24,004 nt of DNA, taken from NCBI GenBank assembly GCA_959022495.1, contig CAUEYX010000044.1, positions 1 to 24,004 on the forward strand, in the 5' to 3' direction. Below the pieces are notes generated by a model. That model was not told where the DNA came from. It searched no databases and worked only from the letters and a program-made list of their open reading frames with translations. Made by a program: the position numbers and the translations under genes. Below are positions 23,924 to 24,004 of this stretch, piece after piece. Every line of letters begins with the position of its first letter. Position 1 is the stretch's first letter. The DNA comes from an uncultured Lachnospiraceae bacterium (lineage in GTDB: Bacteria > Bacillota > Clostridia > Lachnospirales > Lachnospiraceae).

Positions 23924-24004
23924 TTGTTAAGGTTACCCTTTTTTAGGTAAATAGTGTGAAAGAAAGTAAAGGACAGCCTAAAAATGGCGCACTTAAACAA
24001 GCTA

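Noticed and set aside
23740..24000. 86-codon minus-strand frame at the window end
   Set aside because: It is antisense to the IS110 fragment and includes its stop region; no ribosome site or motif.

Overview
The window looks like a chromosomal segment from a low-to-mid GC Gram-positive Clostridia member, most likely Lachnospiraceae. The signs are strong AGGAGG-type ribosome sites, an M-box magnesium riboswitch, a T-box leader, a tRNA gene without encoded CCA, a TcdE-type holin, and gene families typical of gut Firmicutes. The genus cannot be fixed from sequence alone.

Layout. 1-2200: a URO-D/corrinoid-methyltransferase-like gene transcribed leftward, divergent from an AraC-family regulator, with a perfect 14-bp inverted repeat (20-bp spacer) overlapping the leftward promoter. 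2210-4070: promoter, M-box, terminator and the Mg2+ channel gene mgtE, plus an unexplained well-initiated short ORF in the leader. 4095-8072 (leftward): branched-chain amino acid genes ilvB-ilvN under a T-box leader, then ilvE from its own promoter. 8177-13361 (leftward): a one-TM hypothetical protein, a zinc/metal ABC transporter (znuB, znuC, znuA, with overlapping genes), folA, thyA and a MarR regulator. 13569-13769: tRNA-Gly(GCC) with promoter and terminator. 13842-17748 (leftward): xylulokinase, a FucI/AraA-like sugar isomerase and an AraC regulator, a compact pentose-type sugar module.

17760-23117 is visibly more AT-rich and has an accessory character. It holds a TcdE/phage-type holin, a 167-aa protein with a possible SH3-like start, a membrane-anchored RCC1-repeat protein, and divergently a 771-aa protein with about four peptidoglycan-binding-like repeats, a DUF1906 glycoside-hydrolase-like domain and an unrecognised C-terminal region with a hydrophobic segment. 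The 771-aa and 167-aa proteins lack signal peptides, so the holin is a plausible exit route. This is the best candidate in the window for an undescribed system: a lysis-like or holin-dependent wall-targeting secretion cassette. A 5'-truncated IS110-family transposase lies just to its right (23486-23869).

Three copies of a long GC-rich palindrome (1-33, 8095-8134, 12864-12905) sit at gene ends and form a dispersed repeat family. Regulation is rich in RNA devices (M-box, T-box). The T-box specifier is not in the standard register, but its discriminator-pairing base argues for valine, leucine or isoleucine over glycine.
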